DNA of 52,067 nt from Acidimicrobiales bacterium (GCA_036378675.1 DASUWA010000053.1:1-52067), one strand, 5' to 3'. Positions 15,020 to 23,159 are shown, numbered from the stretch's first letter. Numbers and translations are program-made. The notes: generated by a model from the letters alone, not told the origin.

Positions 15020-15384
15020 GATCGGTTCGGCGCTACCGCCCGCGGGCGCAGGCCATTCCGGCCGCCCGGCATCACGTAGCTGACGTTCTGGACGGTTTCG
15101 ATCCCGACGACGTATACGCAATTCAACTGATGGTTTCGGAGCTCGCCACGAACTGCGTGCGCCACGGCGGTACGCCTTTCGACCTCGTGATCGACGTCCG
15201 GCCGCAGGAGGTACGCGTGGAGGTCACCGACGTTGGACCCGGCACGCCGAGGGTGCGCTCTCCCGGCCCGACCGACCCAACCGGGAGAGGCCTGAAGATC
15301 GTCGATAGCCTTTCTCATCAGTGGGGCGTGGAAACCGGCCCAGCGCATCCCGGCAAGCGAGTTTGGTTCACCTACCGGATTTGA
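15016..15384 (+). CDS. RsbW-like anti-sigma kinase (HATPase_c)
   Basis: 122 residues, the compact length of the GHKL anti-sigma kinases. N box: MVSELATNCVRHG; G1: VTDVGPGTPR; G2: GRGLKIVDSLSHQWG. These bind ATP/Mg2+. It is predicted to hold a sigma factor and phosphorylate the STAS partner encoded immediately upstream (4-nt overlap). No sigma gene adjoins the operon, so the target sigma factor is encoded elsewhere, or the switch controls something else. The last 13 nt overlap the convergent DUF2505 gene. Confidence 0.87.
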   Translation: MRSVRRYRPRAQAIPAARHHVADVLDGFDPDDVYAIQLMVSELATNCVRHGGTPFDLVIDVRPQEVRVEVTDVGPGTPRVRSPGPTDPTGRGLKIVDSLSHQWGVETGPAHPGKRVWFTYRI

Positions 15385-15872
15385 TCCTCGCCCACGAGCC
15401 TTCGATCGACGGCTTCGGCTTCGATGTCCAGGCGGCGCAGCAGGCCCGGGACGATCTTTCGCTCCGCGGCCGGCCCGATGAGAGGAACGGCGACATTGAG
15501 CTCACCCGAGAGGGTGCGAACAGTCAAGCCGCCCTGACTCGAGAGGCGGAACTCAGCTACCCCGTGCAAACGCTTCGGGTCCGCCTGAGCTTTGAAGTTG
15601 AGCGATCCCGATCCAGCCGACTGATCTACAGAAATCTGCTGGATCCAAGCGAGTCGGTTGCTGCCGAGCAGGCGACGCGCCATCGGGTCGAGACTGCCGA
15701 CGAACTCGTATCGCAGCGTCATCTCCGCTCGAGGCCCGTTCACCTGGTGGTCGAGGAGAACCGGCTGCCCCAAATCCGGTAGACGCAGGTTGATGTAGAA
15801 CTCCGGATCGGAGAGTAAAGCGGCGACGGCATCCCGGGTTCCGTGAAACCGGTGCTCGGCCTCGAATCGCAT
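15372..15872 (-). CDS. DUF2505 family protein (SRPBCC-like fold)
   Basis: 166 residues from ATG 15872. The start MRFEAEHRFHGTRDAVAALLSDPEFY, the central PVLLDHQVNG and MTLRYEFVGSLDP, and the end GELNVAVPLIGPAAERKIVPGLLRRLDIEAE follow the DUF2505 pattern, a common actinobacterial family related to polyketide-cyclase/START-type lipid-binding domains. No membrane segment, and function is unknown. It converges on and overlaps the kinase gene by 13 nt and is divergent from the alpha/beta hydrolase gene with 20 bp between starts. Confidence 0.85.
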   Translation of the reverse strand: MRFEAEHRFHGTRDAVAALLSDPEFYINLRLPDLGQPVLLDHQVNGPRAEMTLRYEFVGSLDPMARRLLGSNRLAWIQQISVDQSAGSGSLNFKAQADPKRLHGVAEFRLSSQGGLTVRTLSGELNVAVPLIGPAAERKIVPGLLRRLDIEAEAVDRRLVGEDQIR

Positions 15873-15892
15873 ACATCTAGTCTGGCCGGATT

Positions 15893-16612
15893 ATGAACGC
15901 CGAGCCTTCCCGCACGCTGCCCAGCGTTTCGATCGGTCAGGGCAACCCGCTGGTGCTGCTGCACGGATTCGGAATGAAGCCCGAGACCTACCTGCCCCTC
16001 GCGCGAATCCTGTCGGATCGGGCACGCGTCATCATCCCGGCGATATTTGAACTCGAAGGTCCCTGGACCTCCCGTCGCGCCTTGACCCAGCTTCGAATGA
16101 CGCTGGACTACCTGGAAGTTGACAAGTTCAGCCTTCTCGGCCACTCCTTCGGCGGTGGGCTAGAGCTCGAGCTTGCCTGCGACATGAAGGACCGGGTCAT
16201 GGAATGCGTGTTCGCCGACACCCTTGGAGTCAAGGAGCGATTTGGCTTGGCGCAAGAGGCGCTGCGCCACCCGGCACGCATCCTGGCCATGGCGACCCCG
16301 CCGGCTGCTTCCGCCTTCATTCGGTCGATCGTCGGCCATCCCGCGCAGATGCTTGCGTCCGCGATGTGGGGATTCGCCAGCGACCGGGAGCCGTACATTC
16401 ATATGTTGGCGGCCGAAAAAGTTCCCTGCCATGTGATGTGGGCCAGCAGGGACAGCCTGCTGACTCGTCAGGATGGACAGGAGTTCGCACGTCAGCTGAA
16501 CGCAACCTTCACCGTCGCGTGCGGGCAGGTTGTGGACCACGACTGGATGTTCGACGATCCCGAACTGTTCGCCACCCACCTGTATCAACTGAATCTCAAG
16601 GTGTTCAGCTGA
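15893..16612 (+). CDS. Alpha/beta hydrolase
   Basis: 239 residues from ATG 15893. Core features: oxyanion strand/loop VLLHGFGM, nucleophile elbow GHSFGGG with the catalytic Ser, a cap region between the two halves (AQEALRHPARILAMATPPAA), an acid in MWASRDSL and a final His in VVDHDWMF. The set is complete, so it should be an active esterase/lipase-like enzyme of unknown substrate. A TAGTCT box ends 9 nt upstream of the start. The gene is divergent from DUF2505 and convergent with the HAD gene 10 nt downstream. Confidence 0.87.
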   Translation: MNAEPSRTLPSVSIGQGNPLVLLHGFGMKPETYLPLARILSDRARVIIPAIFELEGPWTSRRALTQLRMTLDYLEVDKFSLLGHSFGGGLELELACDMKDRVMECVFADTLGVKERFGLAQEALRHPARILAMATPPAASAFIRSIVGHPAQMLASAMWGFASDREPYIHMLAAEKVPCHVMWASRDSLLTRQDGQEFARQLNATFTVACGQVVDHDWMFDDPELFATHLYQLNLKVFS

Positions 16613-16622
16613 TCCTTCGTGA

Positions 16623-17372
16623 TCACGGCGGACCTGCCCAGTCCGAGTGAGGGTCCGAGGCGGGGAAGGACTCGACCTCAGCTTCATCAATTTGGTCTTC
16701 CTTGCGTGCGTTGCGAAGCCTGTCGGCCATTGCGATCGCCTCGGCTGTCAGCTCGTCCAGGCTGGACAAGACGAGGTCGGCTCTCGAGAGCGCCTGCCCG
16801 TCGGGTGGGTAATGCGGGTTCGGGACGGCGACCACGCATGTGGTCGCTGTAGACGCGGACCGGATGCCGTTCGCCGAGTCCTCCACGGCGGAGCATTTCG
16901 AGGGCGGGACCCCCAGCCGCCGTGCCGCCTCGACGTAGACGTCAGGGGCTGGCTTCCCCCTCGGCACCTCCTCGGAGGACACCGTTGCCGCGAAACGATC
17001 GACCAGACCCGACAGCTCGAGCACCGTGTCGATGACCTCCCGGTTGGAGGACGAGGCGAGACCGAGCGGCCACGTCTGCGAGATTCTCTGAACTGCCTCG
17101 ACCGCACCGGGAATCAACGGAAGCCCACCTCGATAGGACGCCAGGAGCTTCTGGAGCACTCCCGCAACGATCTCGTCTGTCGAGAGGTCGACGCGGGCTC
17201 GATCCCTGAGGTAGGCGGCCCACTCTTTCGAGCTCATCCCCTGCATTGCTTGGGTCGCCCCTTCGGGCCAGATCCCTTGGTGCTCCTCAACCGTCTCGCG
17301 GCGTGCCTGATCCCAGAGTTGCTCGGAGTCCATGATGACCCCGTCGAGATCGAAGATCACCGCGTCGATCAC
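16623..17372 (-). CDS. HAD-IA family hydrolase (beta-phosphoglucomutase/phosphatase-like)
   Basis: 249 residues from GTG 17372. HAD motif I is FDLDGVIMDSE, with the nucleophile Asp and the acid Asp two residues later; motif II is LASSSN; the motif III Lys lies in RGKPAPDVY; motif IV is AVEDSANGI. An alpha-helical cap of the beta-PGM type lies between motifs I and II. The ~30 C-terminal residues (KEDQIDEAEVESFPASDPHSDW) are an extra acidic tail. It probably acts on a small phospho-sugar or related phosphate ester in the cytosol. GATAAT ends 6 nt before the start (leaderless promoter). Divergent from the NTF2-like gene. Confidence 0.88.
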   Translation of the reverse strand: MIDAVIFDLDGVIMDSEQLWDQARRETVEEHQGIWPEGATQAMQGMSSKEWAAYLRDRARVDLSTDEIVAGVLQKLLASYRGGLPLIPGAVEAVQRISQTWPLGLASSSNREVIDTVLELSGLVDRFAATVSSEEVPRGKPAPDVYVEAARRLGVPPSKCSAVEDSANGIRSASTATTCVVAVPNPHYPPDGQALSRADLVLSSLDELTAEAIAMADRLRNARKEDQIDEAEVESFPASDPHSDWAGPP

Positions 17373-17378
17373 TGCTGG

Positions 17379-17384
17379 ATTATC
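17379..17384 (-). promoter_or_regulatory. -10 box (GATAAT) of the HAD gene, leaderless
   Basis: On the minus strand GATAAT lies 6 nt before GTG 17372 with no ribosome site. Confidence 0.5.
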
Positions 17385-17430
17385 GCGAACCTTGGGCGGG
17401 CCGCCCTACGCATAACCGGCCCTTCCAAAA

Positions 17431-17436
17431 TAGGAT
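17431..17436 (+). promoter_or_regulatory. -10 box (TAGGAT) of the NTF2-like gene
   Basis: TAGGAT ends 8 nt before GTG 17445, consistent with a leaderless start. Confidence 0.4.
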
Positions 17437-17444
17437 CTGCGTCG

Positions 17445-17861
17445 GTGGACCAGTCTCCGATCGAACGGATCCTTTCGGCGGTCGACCGCCTCGACGTGGA
17501 CGGGGCGGTTGCGACGCTTACGGATGACTGCCGCATGATGTTGGTGGACGGACAACGTGTTGCCGGCCGCGACCACGTAAGGACCGTACTGGCAGACTTC
17601 TTTGGCGGGCTCAGATCGACTTCGCACAAGGTGATCTCCGAGTGGCATGAGGGTGACACCTGGATCGCGGAGATGGAAGCCAGCTACGAGCTGAGGAACT
17701 GGCTCCTGGTGGAGAGAGTTCCGAGGGCCATGTTTCTCCGTCACACCAGCGACGGGGTCAGCGACATCCGCTTCTATGGAGCTCATGAGCGGTCGATAAT
17801 CGATCGGGGCGGCGACCCCGACGCGATGCGCATAGGCGGACGCTGGATCCCGCCTCTCTAG
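17445..17861 (+). CDS. SnoaL/NTF2-like fold protein, unknown function
   Basis: 138 residues from GTG 17445. The sequence begins PIERILSAVDRLDVDGAVATLTDDCRMMLVDGQRVAGRDHVRTVLADFFGGLR, followed by alternating strands (HKVISEWHEGDTWIAEMEASYEL). This is the helix-helix-cone-of-strands order of NTF2/SnoaL-like proteins, in which a cavity binds a small hydrophobic ligand. No family-specific catalytic dyad can be assigned. A longer upstream open frame exists but lies antisense to the HAD gene and has no similarity, so the shorter start next to the -10 box was used. Confidence 0.75.
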   Translation: MDQSPIERILSAVDRLDVDGAVATLTDDCRMMLVDGQRVAGRDHVRTVLADFFGGLRSTSHKVISEWHEGDTWIAEMEASYELRNWLLVERVPRAMFLRHTSDGVSDIRFYGAHERSIIDRGGDPDAMRIGGRWIPPL

Positions 17862-17901
17862 GCCGGATTACACGCATCGAGAGGCCCTCGGATGTACAGG
17901 C

Positions 17902-19356
17902 TCACTGGCTGATGGCCACACCAGCCTCGCCTGGTATCGGCATCTCGACCGCCGTGGGCGAGCCGAGCCCGGAAGCCTCCATCATCTCTGCGAGCGCGGA
18001 CGGGACCTCACCGGCCAGAACCCAGACGTCTGGAACCAGGTCGGGGTCGACGTGGATTCCGAAGTCAACGCGGTCGAGGTAGCTGAACACGGTCACGTTG
18101 AGTCCCATGCCTTCGAGGATCACCGAGCTTGGGAAGACCGCTACGACCTTGCCGCCGCACATGTAGAGCGGAATGTTCGGTCCTGGCACATTCGAAACCA
18201 CGGTGTTGACGCGGAGTGGAATGCGCGACATCAGCGACGTGCGGTATATGGTGCGGATCGCCGTTCCGAGTATCAGAGGCGACGCGACCTCGCCGATCGA
18301 CTGGATCTCCCGGGCGCCTATGGCGTTGCGCATGGCCTTCGCGCTTTGAGTTGACCTTCTGATCGCCTTCAGGCGTTCGATCGGATCGGCGACGTCTGTA
18401 GCGAGCGACACGAACATGTTGCTGATCTGGTTGTCGAGAGACGTGTCCCCCTGGGGCCGGGTCGAGACAGGCACGGCCGTGACGAGCGGGCTGTCGGGGA
18501 GCTTGTCGTGCTTTTCGAGGTAACGCCGCAACGCGCCGGCGGCTATAGCCAGAACGACGTCGTTCACCTTGGCTTCGTGCTGGACCTTCAGGGCATGGAC
18601 GTCGGACATCGATACCGACGCGAAGGCAAGCTCGCGACGTGGGCCTATCGGCGCGTTGAACGGCGTGACAGGTGCGCGAAGGATGGCGCGATTCTCCTGA
18701 TCGGACCGGATGCTGTTGATAGCTGCGACTCCCTTGCCCAGAAGTCCGGTGAAGTAGCGCGTCAAGTGCAACGGCCTGCTCGGCTGGGCCATCAACGTCC
18801 GGCCGATCAGCTCCGCATCCCCGGGTTCGGGACCGGCTTTGCTTTCCTCGGGCGACGGCAGCGGAGCCAGGGGTGCGGTCGCGTCCGGTTCGATGTCCAG
18901 CAGCACGGTCGCGAGGCTCGCTCCGGCGACCCCGTCCAGCAGGCAGTGGTGATATTTGAGGAAAACGGCGATCTTTCCGCCGGCGATTCCCTCGATGAAC
19001 CACATCTCCCAAAGCGGCCACCGCCGATCGAGCTGCGAGCTCATCAAGGTGCCGACCACTTCGCCCAGCTCCTTCGCGCCCCCGGGTGACGGTAGCCCGA
19101 TCCGCCTCAGGTGGCGCCGCACGTCGAATCGGTCGTCGTCAACCCACATAGGACGGTCGAGACCGAACGGTGTCTCCTTCAGCTTCCAGGTGAACTTAGG
19201 GGCGTACGGAATTCGGTCGGCCACCTTCATTACGAACTCGTCGAAGGTTATGGTCCGGTCCTGCGGGTCGATGATGCTCAGGCCGCCGACGTGCTGGTGC
19301 CAGCTGGGCGTCTCGAGAGAGAGAAACAGCGCATCAGTACCACCGAGTCGCTTCAA
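17902..19356 (-). CDS. Wax ester synthase / acyl-CoA:diacylglycerol acyltransferase (WS/DGAT)
   Basis: 484 residues from TTG 19356 (MKRLGGTDALFLSLETP, the canonical family start), with GGAG 8 nt upstream. The catalytic HHxxxDG motif is present in FLKYHHCLLDGVAGASL near residue 140. Downstream family markers include NDVVLAIAAGALRRYLEKHD, the NxxSNVPGP-like VVSNVPGPNIPLYMCGG, and GLNVTVFSYLDRVDFGIHVDPDLVPD. These enzymes make triacylglycerol or wax esters for storage droplets at the membrane surface. Full length and intact. A 13-bp triplicate lies ~60 bp upstream and a TetR gene lies behind that on the same strand, so regulation through either is possible. Confidence 0.93.
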   Translation of the reverse strand: MKRLGGTDALFLSLETPSWHQHVGGLSIIDPQDRTITFDEFVMKVADRIPYAPKFTWKLKETPFGLDRPMWVDDDRFDVRRHLRRIGLPSPGGAKELGEVVGTLMSSQLDRRWPLWEMWFIEGIAGGKIAVFLKYHHCLLDGVAGASLATVLLDIEPDATAPLAPLPSPEESKAGPEPGDAELIGRTLMAQPSRPLHLTRYFTGLLGKGVAAINSIRSDQENRAILRAPVTPFNAPIGPRRELAFASVSMSDVHALKVQHEAKVNDVVLAIAAGALRRYLEKHDKLPDSPLVTAVPVSTRPQGDTSLDNQISNMFVSLATDVADPIERLKAIRRSTQSAKAMRNAIGAREIQSIGEVASPLILGTAIRTIYRTSLMSRIPLRVNTVVSNVPGPNIPLYMCGGKVVAVFPSSVILEGMGLNVTVFSYLDRVDFGIHVDPDLVPDVWVLAGEVPSALAEMMEASGLGSPTAVEMPIPGEAGVAISQ

Positions 19357-19411
19357 TGGAAGAACTCCTTCTCTTTAAGTAGCTATTAAGTGGCGCTAGC
19401 CCCAGCGAGCG

Positions 19412-19450
19412 CCTGTCGATGAATCCTGTCGATGAATCCTGTCGATGAAT
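19412..19450. repeat. Three perfect 13-bp tandem repeats upstream of the WS/DGAT gene
   Basis: CCTGTCGATGAAT occurs three times head to tail at 19412, 19425 and 19438. It lies between the TetR stop and the WS/DGAT start, in the likely promoter/5' region of the latter. Could be an iterated protein-binding site or simple slippage. Confidence 0.9.
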
Positions 19451-19481
19451 GCGGTCTCCTCAGATGAGAAGACCCGGAATA

Positions 19482-20072
19482 TCAGCCAGCCAGTGCCTCG
19501 GGCGCTGCTGAGGCATCGAGGAGCCCCACCACCAGTCCGAGGACTATTTCGAAGGTTCGATCGCCGTCGAGCGAACCGGTGAGAAAACCAGCATTTTCGA
19601 GCACTATCACGCCATGGAGAGCTGAAAACGCGCTCACCTGGAAGTCGAGTGATACGTCGTCAATGCCGTACGACTTGATGATCGCGGCGAAGGCAGCGAT
19701 GGCATCGGCGCTGGCGTCGGTGAACCCTTCGGGGTCGTGCGGTTGGCTCATTGCCAAGCCGTAGCGTCCAGGGTGGGTGCGGGCGTACTCCCTAAGGATG
19801 TGGGCCAGCGCCCGGAGCCCCCGCTCACCTGTCTTGCCCATGGCCTCGTTCCGGAGGAGCGTTCCGAGTTCCCGCATCGTGCGGTTCTGGAGTTCGCCTC
19901 TGAGTGCGTCAAGGCTGGGGACGTGGTTGTACAGCGACGACACCTTGACGCCGACGGCCTTGGCCAGCGCGGTCATGGTCAGAGCCTCCGACCCCTGCCT
20001 GTCGACAAGCGTCTCTGCTGCCGACAACACAGCTGCCCGGTCGAGGCGGCGGCGGCTGCCCTCGGTGACCAT
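19482..20072 (-). CDS. TetR/AcrR-family regulator (WHG/TetR_C-type ligand domain)
   Basis: 196 residues from ATG 20072. Helix-turn-helix: AAETLVDRQGSEALTMTALAKAVGVKVSSLYNHVPSLDALRGEL. The C-terminal domain (ALAHILREYARTHPGRYGLAMSQPHDPEG, VSAFSALHGVIVLENAGFL) belongs to the WHG-type ligand-binding group. The start is fixed by a TATAAT box 6 nt upstream; a longer open frame to 20123 would read through the operator. A perfect 7-bp dyad overlaps that -10 box, so autorepression is very likely. The WS/DGAT gene downstream on the same strand is a possible second target. Ligand unknown. Confidence 0.9.
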   Translation of the reverse strand: MVTEGSRRRLDRAAVLSAAETLVDRQGSEALTMTALAKAVGVKVSSLYNHVPSLDALRGELQNRTMRELGTLLRNEAMGKTGERGLRALAHILREYARTHPGRYGLAMSQPHDPEGFTDASADAIAAFAAIIKSYGIDDVSLDFQVSAFSALHGVIVLENAGFLTGSLDGDRTFEIVLGLVVGLLDASAAPEALAG

Positions 20073-20078
20073 GTCGTG

Positions 20079-20099
20079 ATTATACGAAACCCTTTCGTA
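20079..20099 (-). promoter_or_regulatory. TetR operator overlapping a TATAAT promoter
   Basis: TACGAAA-CCC-TTTCGTA (20083-20099) is a perfect inverted repeat. Its promoter-proximal arm shares two bases with the minus-strand -10 box TATAAT (20084-20079), which lies 6 nt from ATG 20072. A bound repressor would block polymerase directly. Confidence 0.8.
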
Positions 20100-20132
20100 A
20101 AGAGTCAAGGGGCATTCGGTCAATTCGGAGCG

Positions 20133-21854
20133 TCAGTGGCTCCCCAGTTGCACCGCTTTGACAAGGAGAAGGACGGCGCTGAGCACCAGGTATGCCCGCA
20201 GCGAGAGGATGCCGATCCTGAGGCCGGGAGACCACCGAACGGGCTTGAGCAAAGTGAGCGGGGGCATCCGCCAGGACATCTTCTCGGATGGGCTCATGAC
20301 CGGAGTTGGCGGGCGGCGCCGGCCAGAACGGCGCGCGGCCATTCTCAGCCACAGGAAGGCGCCAGCGCCGGCGACCCCAAGCGTGGCGGACAACACGACG
20401 AGAACGGCGGTGACATTGATGTGAGAGAACAACGTGGTCGCCATGAGCGTCCCGGACAGCACCAGCAGAGTCCCGACGATCAGTGACGCGACCGCGTTCA
20501 ACCACCCCGGGTTGATCCACGGGCCCAGCACCTCCGGATCGTTGCAAAGCAGCAGGAGGAAGACGCTCGCCGACGGCAAGAGCAGGCCTGCGAGGGCCTG
20601 CACCGAGGTGGTGATCAACCCCAAAGGCGCACCGGGGATGAGCACTATCCCGGCGGCCACCCCGACCATCGCGGCGTAACTCAAATAGAACTGCTTGGCT
20701 TCCCCGAAGCGGCGGTGAAGAGAATGGCGGATGCCGAAGACGTCACCGAACGCGTAACTGGTCGACAGGGTGACCGCCGCTGCGCCGATGACGCTCGCGT
20801 CGAACAGGAGGACGGCGAACAGCCCACCGAGGACGCCGCTCCTGTGTGAGAGGAGATGGGCCACACCAAGTGCGTCGGTGAAGTTTCCGAACCCGGAGGT
20901 TCCGGTGGCCGCGTAATTGGCGGTCACCATGATTGCGGCGGCTCCGCCCACCACGACCAACGAGCCGATGACCGTGTCCGCCCGCTCGTACGAGATGAAC
21001 CGAGGGGTGATTCGTTTGTCGACGATGTTCGATTGTTGGAAGAAGAGCTGCCACGGTGCGACGGTGGTCCCGACGATCGCAATGATCAACAGGACAGCAG
21101 CCGACGTGACACCGCCGTGTATGCCGGGGACCACGAAGTCATGGGCGATCGTGCCCCAGTGCGGTTTCGAAAGAAAGAACATGGGGACCTGGATGAGGCT
21201 GATCGCGATGAAAACGAACATCGAGCGTTCCCACCGGCTGAAGCTCCCGCTGGCCATGATCGCTACAAGCGCGACAGCCGCGAAGGGGACGGCTATGTAG
21301 TGCGAGATGCCCGCATAGCTTGCGGCGAGCGAGATGCCGATGAACTCGGTGACGATGGTCAAGAAGTTGAGGACAAAGAGGTCGCCGACGCTGAACCAGC
21401 CCCAGCCCCGCCCAAAACGCTCGTTGATGAGCCGGGCGTGACCGACGCCGGTCACCGCGCCGAGCCGGACGACCATCTCCTGATTCACCACAAGAACCGG
21501 AATGAGCAGGAGCAGAGTCCAAAGCAGGGTGGTGTTGTAGTTCTGGCCCGCTTGGGCGTAGGTAGAGACGCCTCCGGCGTCGTTGTCGCCCACCATGACG
21601 ATGATCCCGGGCCCAACGATCGCCGCCAGGGTGAGGAGTCGCTGCCGCAAGGTGCGGCGCTCGCCTACATCGGTGACCGAAATTTTCCCGAAGGCGCCCT
21701 GGATGTCTCCCAGGTGCGCTTCGTCGAGCACGGCGGACGGCCTGGCTCGGAGGTACCGGCCGGTCTCCGGCGTCTCCTCCGGCGCTTCCTCGGGGCGTGA
21801 CTCTCCCGCCGCCCCGGGGCCCTTGGCGCCGCTGGCGGCTAGACGGTCCGTCAC
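20133..21854 (-). CDS. NRAMP-related metal transporter with NRMT-type (Mg2+) binding-site substitutions
   Basis: 573 residues with an ~70-residue cytosolic N-terminus and about 11 membrane helices of the LeuT-like NRAMP fold. Canonical NRAMP Mn2+/Fe2+ transporters carry DPGN in TM1 and MPH in TM6. Here TM1 reads DAGG (residues 92-95) and TM6 reads APW (266-268), so the soft Met ligand is replaced by Ala and the Asn by Gly. Such changes characterise NRAMP-related magnesium transporters. The gene starts 3 nt after the stop of the PRC-MgtE_N-CBS gene and is surely co-translated with it. I infer Mg2+ uptake; Mn2+ or a broader divalent range is possible. Confidence 0.85.
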   Translation of the reverse strand: MTDRLAASGAKGPGAAGESRPEEAPEETPETGRYLRARPSAVLDEAHLGDIQGAFGKISVTDVGERRTLRQRLLTLAAIVGPGIIVMVGDNDAGGVSTYAQAGQNYNTTLLWTLLLLIPVLVVNQEMVVRLGAVTGVGHARLINERFGRGWGWFSVGDLFVLNFLTIVTEFIGISLAASYAGISHYIAVPFAAVALVAIMASGSFSRWERSMFVFIAISLIQVPMFFLSKPHWGTIAHDFVVPGIHGGVTSAAVLLIIAIVGTTVAPWQLFFQQSNIVDKRITPRFISYERADTVIGSLVVVGGAAAIMVTANYAATGTSGFGNFTDALGVAHLLSHRSGVLGGLFAVLLFDASVIGAAAVTLSTSYAFGDVFGIRHSLHRRFGEAKQFYLSYAAMVGVAAGIVLIPGAPLGLITTSVQALAGLLLPSASVFLLLLCNDPEVLGPWINPGWLNAVASLIVGTLLVLSGTLMATTLFSHINVTAVLVVLSATLGVAGAGAFLWLRMAARRSGRRRPPTPVMSPSEKMSWRMPPLTLLKPVRWSPGLRIGILSLRAYLVLSAVLLLVKAVQLGSH

Positions 21855-21857
21855 GGC

Positions 21858-23147
21858 TTAACCCCGAGGCTCCAGGCTCTCCTGCTCCGTAGCGGCCAAA
21901 TCCCGCTCCGTCAGCACCGGCTCTGGATGTGTCGGAGGTTCTCGACGTCTCCAGTCATCTGGGATCGTCGCCTCCAGGATGTCGTCGACTGTGATAACCC
22001 CCACCATGTGGCCTTCCATGTCGACCACCGGAACCGTCATGAGGTTGTAATCGGCCATCAGGATCGCCACGTCTACGACGTCTGCGTCAGCCATAACCCG
22101 CACCGGGTCCGCGTCGACGATGTCCGTCAAAGGAGTATCGGGTTCGACCTGCAAGAGCCCTATGACTGTCGCCGTTCCGGCAAGACAGTCGTGTTCGTCG
22201 ACAGCGTGGACCGTGACGAGAGCCTCCGGCTGAAGTCCTTCCGATCGTCTGATCCTCCGGAGGGCCTCCTCGACGGTCGCGTTCAATGGCACCGCCAAGA
22301 AATCGACGCCCATGATTCCGCCGGCGCTGGTCGCGTTGAAGCTCAGAAGCGTCATCACCTTCGTACGCGTACCCGCAGGCAGCAGGTTGAGCACATTTAC
22401 GCGCCTCTGTTGAGGAAGGTCGGCGATGGCGTCTGCCGCGTCGTCAGCCCGCATATGGGCGATGACGTCGGCCACCTCGGTATCGGTCTTGTCCTCGAAC
22501 AGCCGGTTCGCCGTATCAGGATCAAGCTCCTCGAACACATCGGCCTCGAGCTCCGGATCCGTGTGCACGACGTCGAGGATCTCCTCGCCCTCCTTCTGTG
22601 ACGCGTCCTCGAGGAGATCCGCGATCTGAGCAGGTTTCAGCTTGCGGACCCTCCCGAAGCTCGCCCGTACGCGCACGCTGTCTTCATGGCCGATCAGCGG
22701 TTCGAACGCCTTCCAGTCCTGGCAGGGATGACCTGCGGTGGCAGGGATGATGCCGAACAAGCGCGCCGGGCGGCGGGTGTCCAGACACGTGAGGACCCAT
22801 CCCTCGGCTGTTTCGGTCAACTCGATGTCCCAGGCACGAACCAGCTCCGCCTCGGCGACGTCGATCAGCCGGTGACCGAGGATGTCGCGGCGCAGGAGGA
22901 CCTCGCCCTCCCGTCGTTCGAAGCTGCGCAGGTCCACGTTGGGATCGGCCAGGGTAACGTTGCCAGGTGCCAACTCGCTGATCCTGGCGACCGGCAGGAA
23001 GACCCTGCGGCCGCCCACTTTCGCGACCAACCCGGTCACCAAAGGAAGCTCGCCGCCGCGCAGGCGAACTATCACGTCGTCTACCCGCCCCACGCTCTCG
23101 CCGGTGGGCGACAGGATGTGACCCTTCAGCAGTGCTGAGAGCTTCAC
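21858..23147 (-). CDS. Soluble PRC-barrel + MgtE N-domain + CBS-pair protein (Mg2+ sensor/regulator)
   Basis: 429 residues from GTG 23147. Order: PRC-barrel-like N-terminus (about 1-70: GHILSPTGESVGRVDDVIVRL), a second beta-rich segment, an MgtE intracellular N domain (about 185-290: LEDASQKEGEEILDVVHTDPELEADVFEELDPDTANRLFE and DDAADAIADLPQQRR), and two CBS motifs (about 295-410: GGIMGVDFLAVPLNATVEEALRRIR; DADPVRVMADADVVDVAILMADYNLMTVPVVD and MVGVITVDDIL). In MgtE channels this N-CBS unit is the acidic Mg2+ sensor that closes the pore. Here the pore domain is absent and an NRAMP-type transporter follows 3 nt downstream. A TAGGGT box lies 6 nt before the start. Confidence 0.88.
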   Translation of the reverse strand: MKLSALLKGHILSPTGESVGRVDDVIVRLRGGELPLVTGLVAKVGGRRVFLPVARISELAPGNVTLADPNVDLRSFERREGEVLLRRDILGHRLIDVAEAELVRAWDIELTETAEGWVLTCLDTRRPARLFGIIPATAGHPCQDWKAFEPLIGHEDSVRVRASFGRVRKLKPAQIADLLEDASQKEGEEILDVVHTDPELEADVFEELDPDTANRLFEDKTDTEVADVIAHMRADDAADAIADLPQQRRVNVLNLLPAGTRTKVMTLLSFNATSAGGIMGVDFLAVPLNATVEEALRRIRRSEGLQPEALVTVHAVDEHDCLAGTATVIGLLQVEPDTPLTDIVDADPVRVMADADVVDVAILMADYNLMTVPVVDMEGHMVGVITVDDILEATIPDDWRRREPPTHPEPVLTERDLAATEQESLEPRG

Positions 23148-23153
23148 GCACGT

Positions 23154-23159
23154 ACCCTA
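23154..23159 (-). promoter_or_regulatory. -10 box (TAGGGT) of the MgtE_N-CBS/NRAMP operon, leaderless
   Basis: On the minus strand TAGGGT ends 6 nt before GTG 23147; no ribosome site. Confidence 0.5.
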
